The notes under the pieces are model-generated. The model searched no databases, was not told where the DNA came from, and saw only the letters and a list, made by a program, of their open reading frames with translations. Below, piece after piece: positions 63,207 to 64,000 of a stretch of DNA of 64,000 nucleotides. The position numbers were made by a program, and so were the translations under genes. The stretch comes from Paratinospora sagittata (lineage: Eukaryota > Streptophyta > Magnoliopsida > Ranunculales > Menispermaceae): assembly GCA_035771175.1 (NCBI GenBank), contig CM069596.1:11551001-11615000 (forward strand). Reading direction: 5' to 3'. Each line of letters opens with the position of its first letter. The first letter of the stretch is position 1.

Positions 63207-63663
63207 CTGACATGGAGAGAAAGATCATGTATTATGCACTCAGTTGATTATTGATACAATCTAAAAATGTAAGCCATCAAAATTCATAATCCTATCAATT
63301 TACATATCAGAATGAAAAAAACTTAGCACTATTGCATAGCTGATGGAAAAGGAAAAATCCATAGCTTTCATTAGATTTTATGGAGAGTATTTTACAATAC
63401 AGATATGGAAGTCCTATCATATGTTAACATAATGAAGAATTGGAATAAAGAAATGTTCAGGTGCCAAAAAGGTACACCTAAGCAACCATTTTCAAGTAAG
63501 AATCAGCCCTTTAGCTATCAAACATATAATGAACCAAAAATCTATAATGTGCAAACAACTTGTGCTAAGTCAGACTAGACTTAATACAACTCTCATCATT
63601 TACTATTTTACCATGGTGCTTCAACTGTACTTGAGTAGTTTAATTGCCACTTTACATCCAGTC

Positions 63664-63704
<41 letters not shown>

Positions 63705-64000
63705 AGATCCAATGAACATTGATGCTCTACATTTTATATGCAAGATGAATTCTACAGACTTCATAAATTTCATACCTACAAAACAAAGTAATCAGCAAGA
63801 GACTGAAGTACAGTCTCTTCTTCAACAAATGAACTCAAGTAATAGAAAATTGTTACTCAAGAACTCTTCTTTCTTTTGAGGGGGAACAGGGTTTGGGGAT
63901 AATAGCATTGATCAATAGCTGTTGTGCAAACAAGATTTATAAAAGGAAGGAAGATTAACTAAGAGAACAGTTGTGCAAAAATTGTTGAAAGTCATTAAAA
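63207..64000 (-). other. NRPD1 intron upstream of the first visible exon
   Basis: No exon fitting the missing N-terminal zinc-finger part (CxxC and CEGH-type motifs) is seen. The stretch holds a (GA)n run at about 63665-63704 and otherwise AT-rich sequence. Confidence 0.6.
63665..63704 (+). repeat. (GA)n microsatellite
   Basis: About 40 bp of GA repeat with one aaag interruption, inside an NRPD1 intron. Confidence 0.92.

Noticed and set aside
63529..63879. A 116-codon ORF with an Arg/Glu-rich run
   Set aside because: The run is the translated GA microsatellite inside an NRPD1 intron, antisense to the gene.

Overview
The window is nuclear DNA of a flowering plant, probably a eudicot; the species cannot be named from the sequence. 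It is AT-rich, has canonical plant introns, and carries Copia and Ty3/Gypsy retrotransposons, L1-type LINEs, Au-like SINEs and hAT elements. Its one host gene encodes a plant-specific protein, the largest subunit of RNA polymerase IV.

Nearly the whole window is a single gene on the minus strand: NRPD1. Fourteen coding exons can be placed between 63206 and 130. They give 3864 nt (1288 codons) with matching splice phases and no stop. The N-terminal exon(s) lie to the right of 64000, and the last C-terminal part lies left of position 1 or in its first few bases. About 94% of the exon-spanned interval is intron. Six introns are 76-114 bp and look ancestral. Three are enormous: 11.1 kb (1811-12906), 24.1 kb (14700-38842) and 18.8 kb (39373-58176), and all three are filled with transposons.

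Layout from left to right. 1-1810: two C-terminal (DeCL-like) exons. 1811-12906: two hAT-like non-autonomous elements, a Copia retrotransposon with both LTRs, and a 5'-truncated LINE. 12907-14699: four exons. 14700-38842: an old minus-strand LINE split by a younger plus-strand LINE, a rearranged Copia element and a LINE stub; then a long AT-rich tract, a SINE, a hAT transposase relic and two small hAT-like elements. 38843-39372: three exons. 39373-58176: a hAT relic split by a LINE that is split by a Ty3/Gypsy element, another hAT-like repeat, a nearly complete LINE ORF2, an internally inverted Copia copy and a LINE tail. 58177-60515: the large catalytic exon (DFDGD motif) and two small ones. 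60516-62819: LINE stub, SINE, and a hAT element sitting inside a second SINE. 62820-63206: two exons of the N-terminal clamp region.

Pol IV makes the precursors of 24-nt siRNAs that direct DNA methylation of transposons. Here its own gene is swollen by the kinds of element it silences. Most insertions keep their target-site duplications, so the order of events can be read. The most unusual structures are two copies of one Copia family whose interiors are deleted, inverted or chimeric, yet whose outer ends carry intact target-site duplications.
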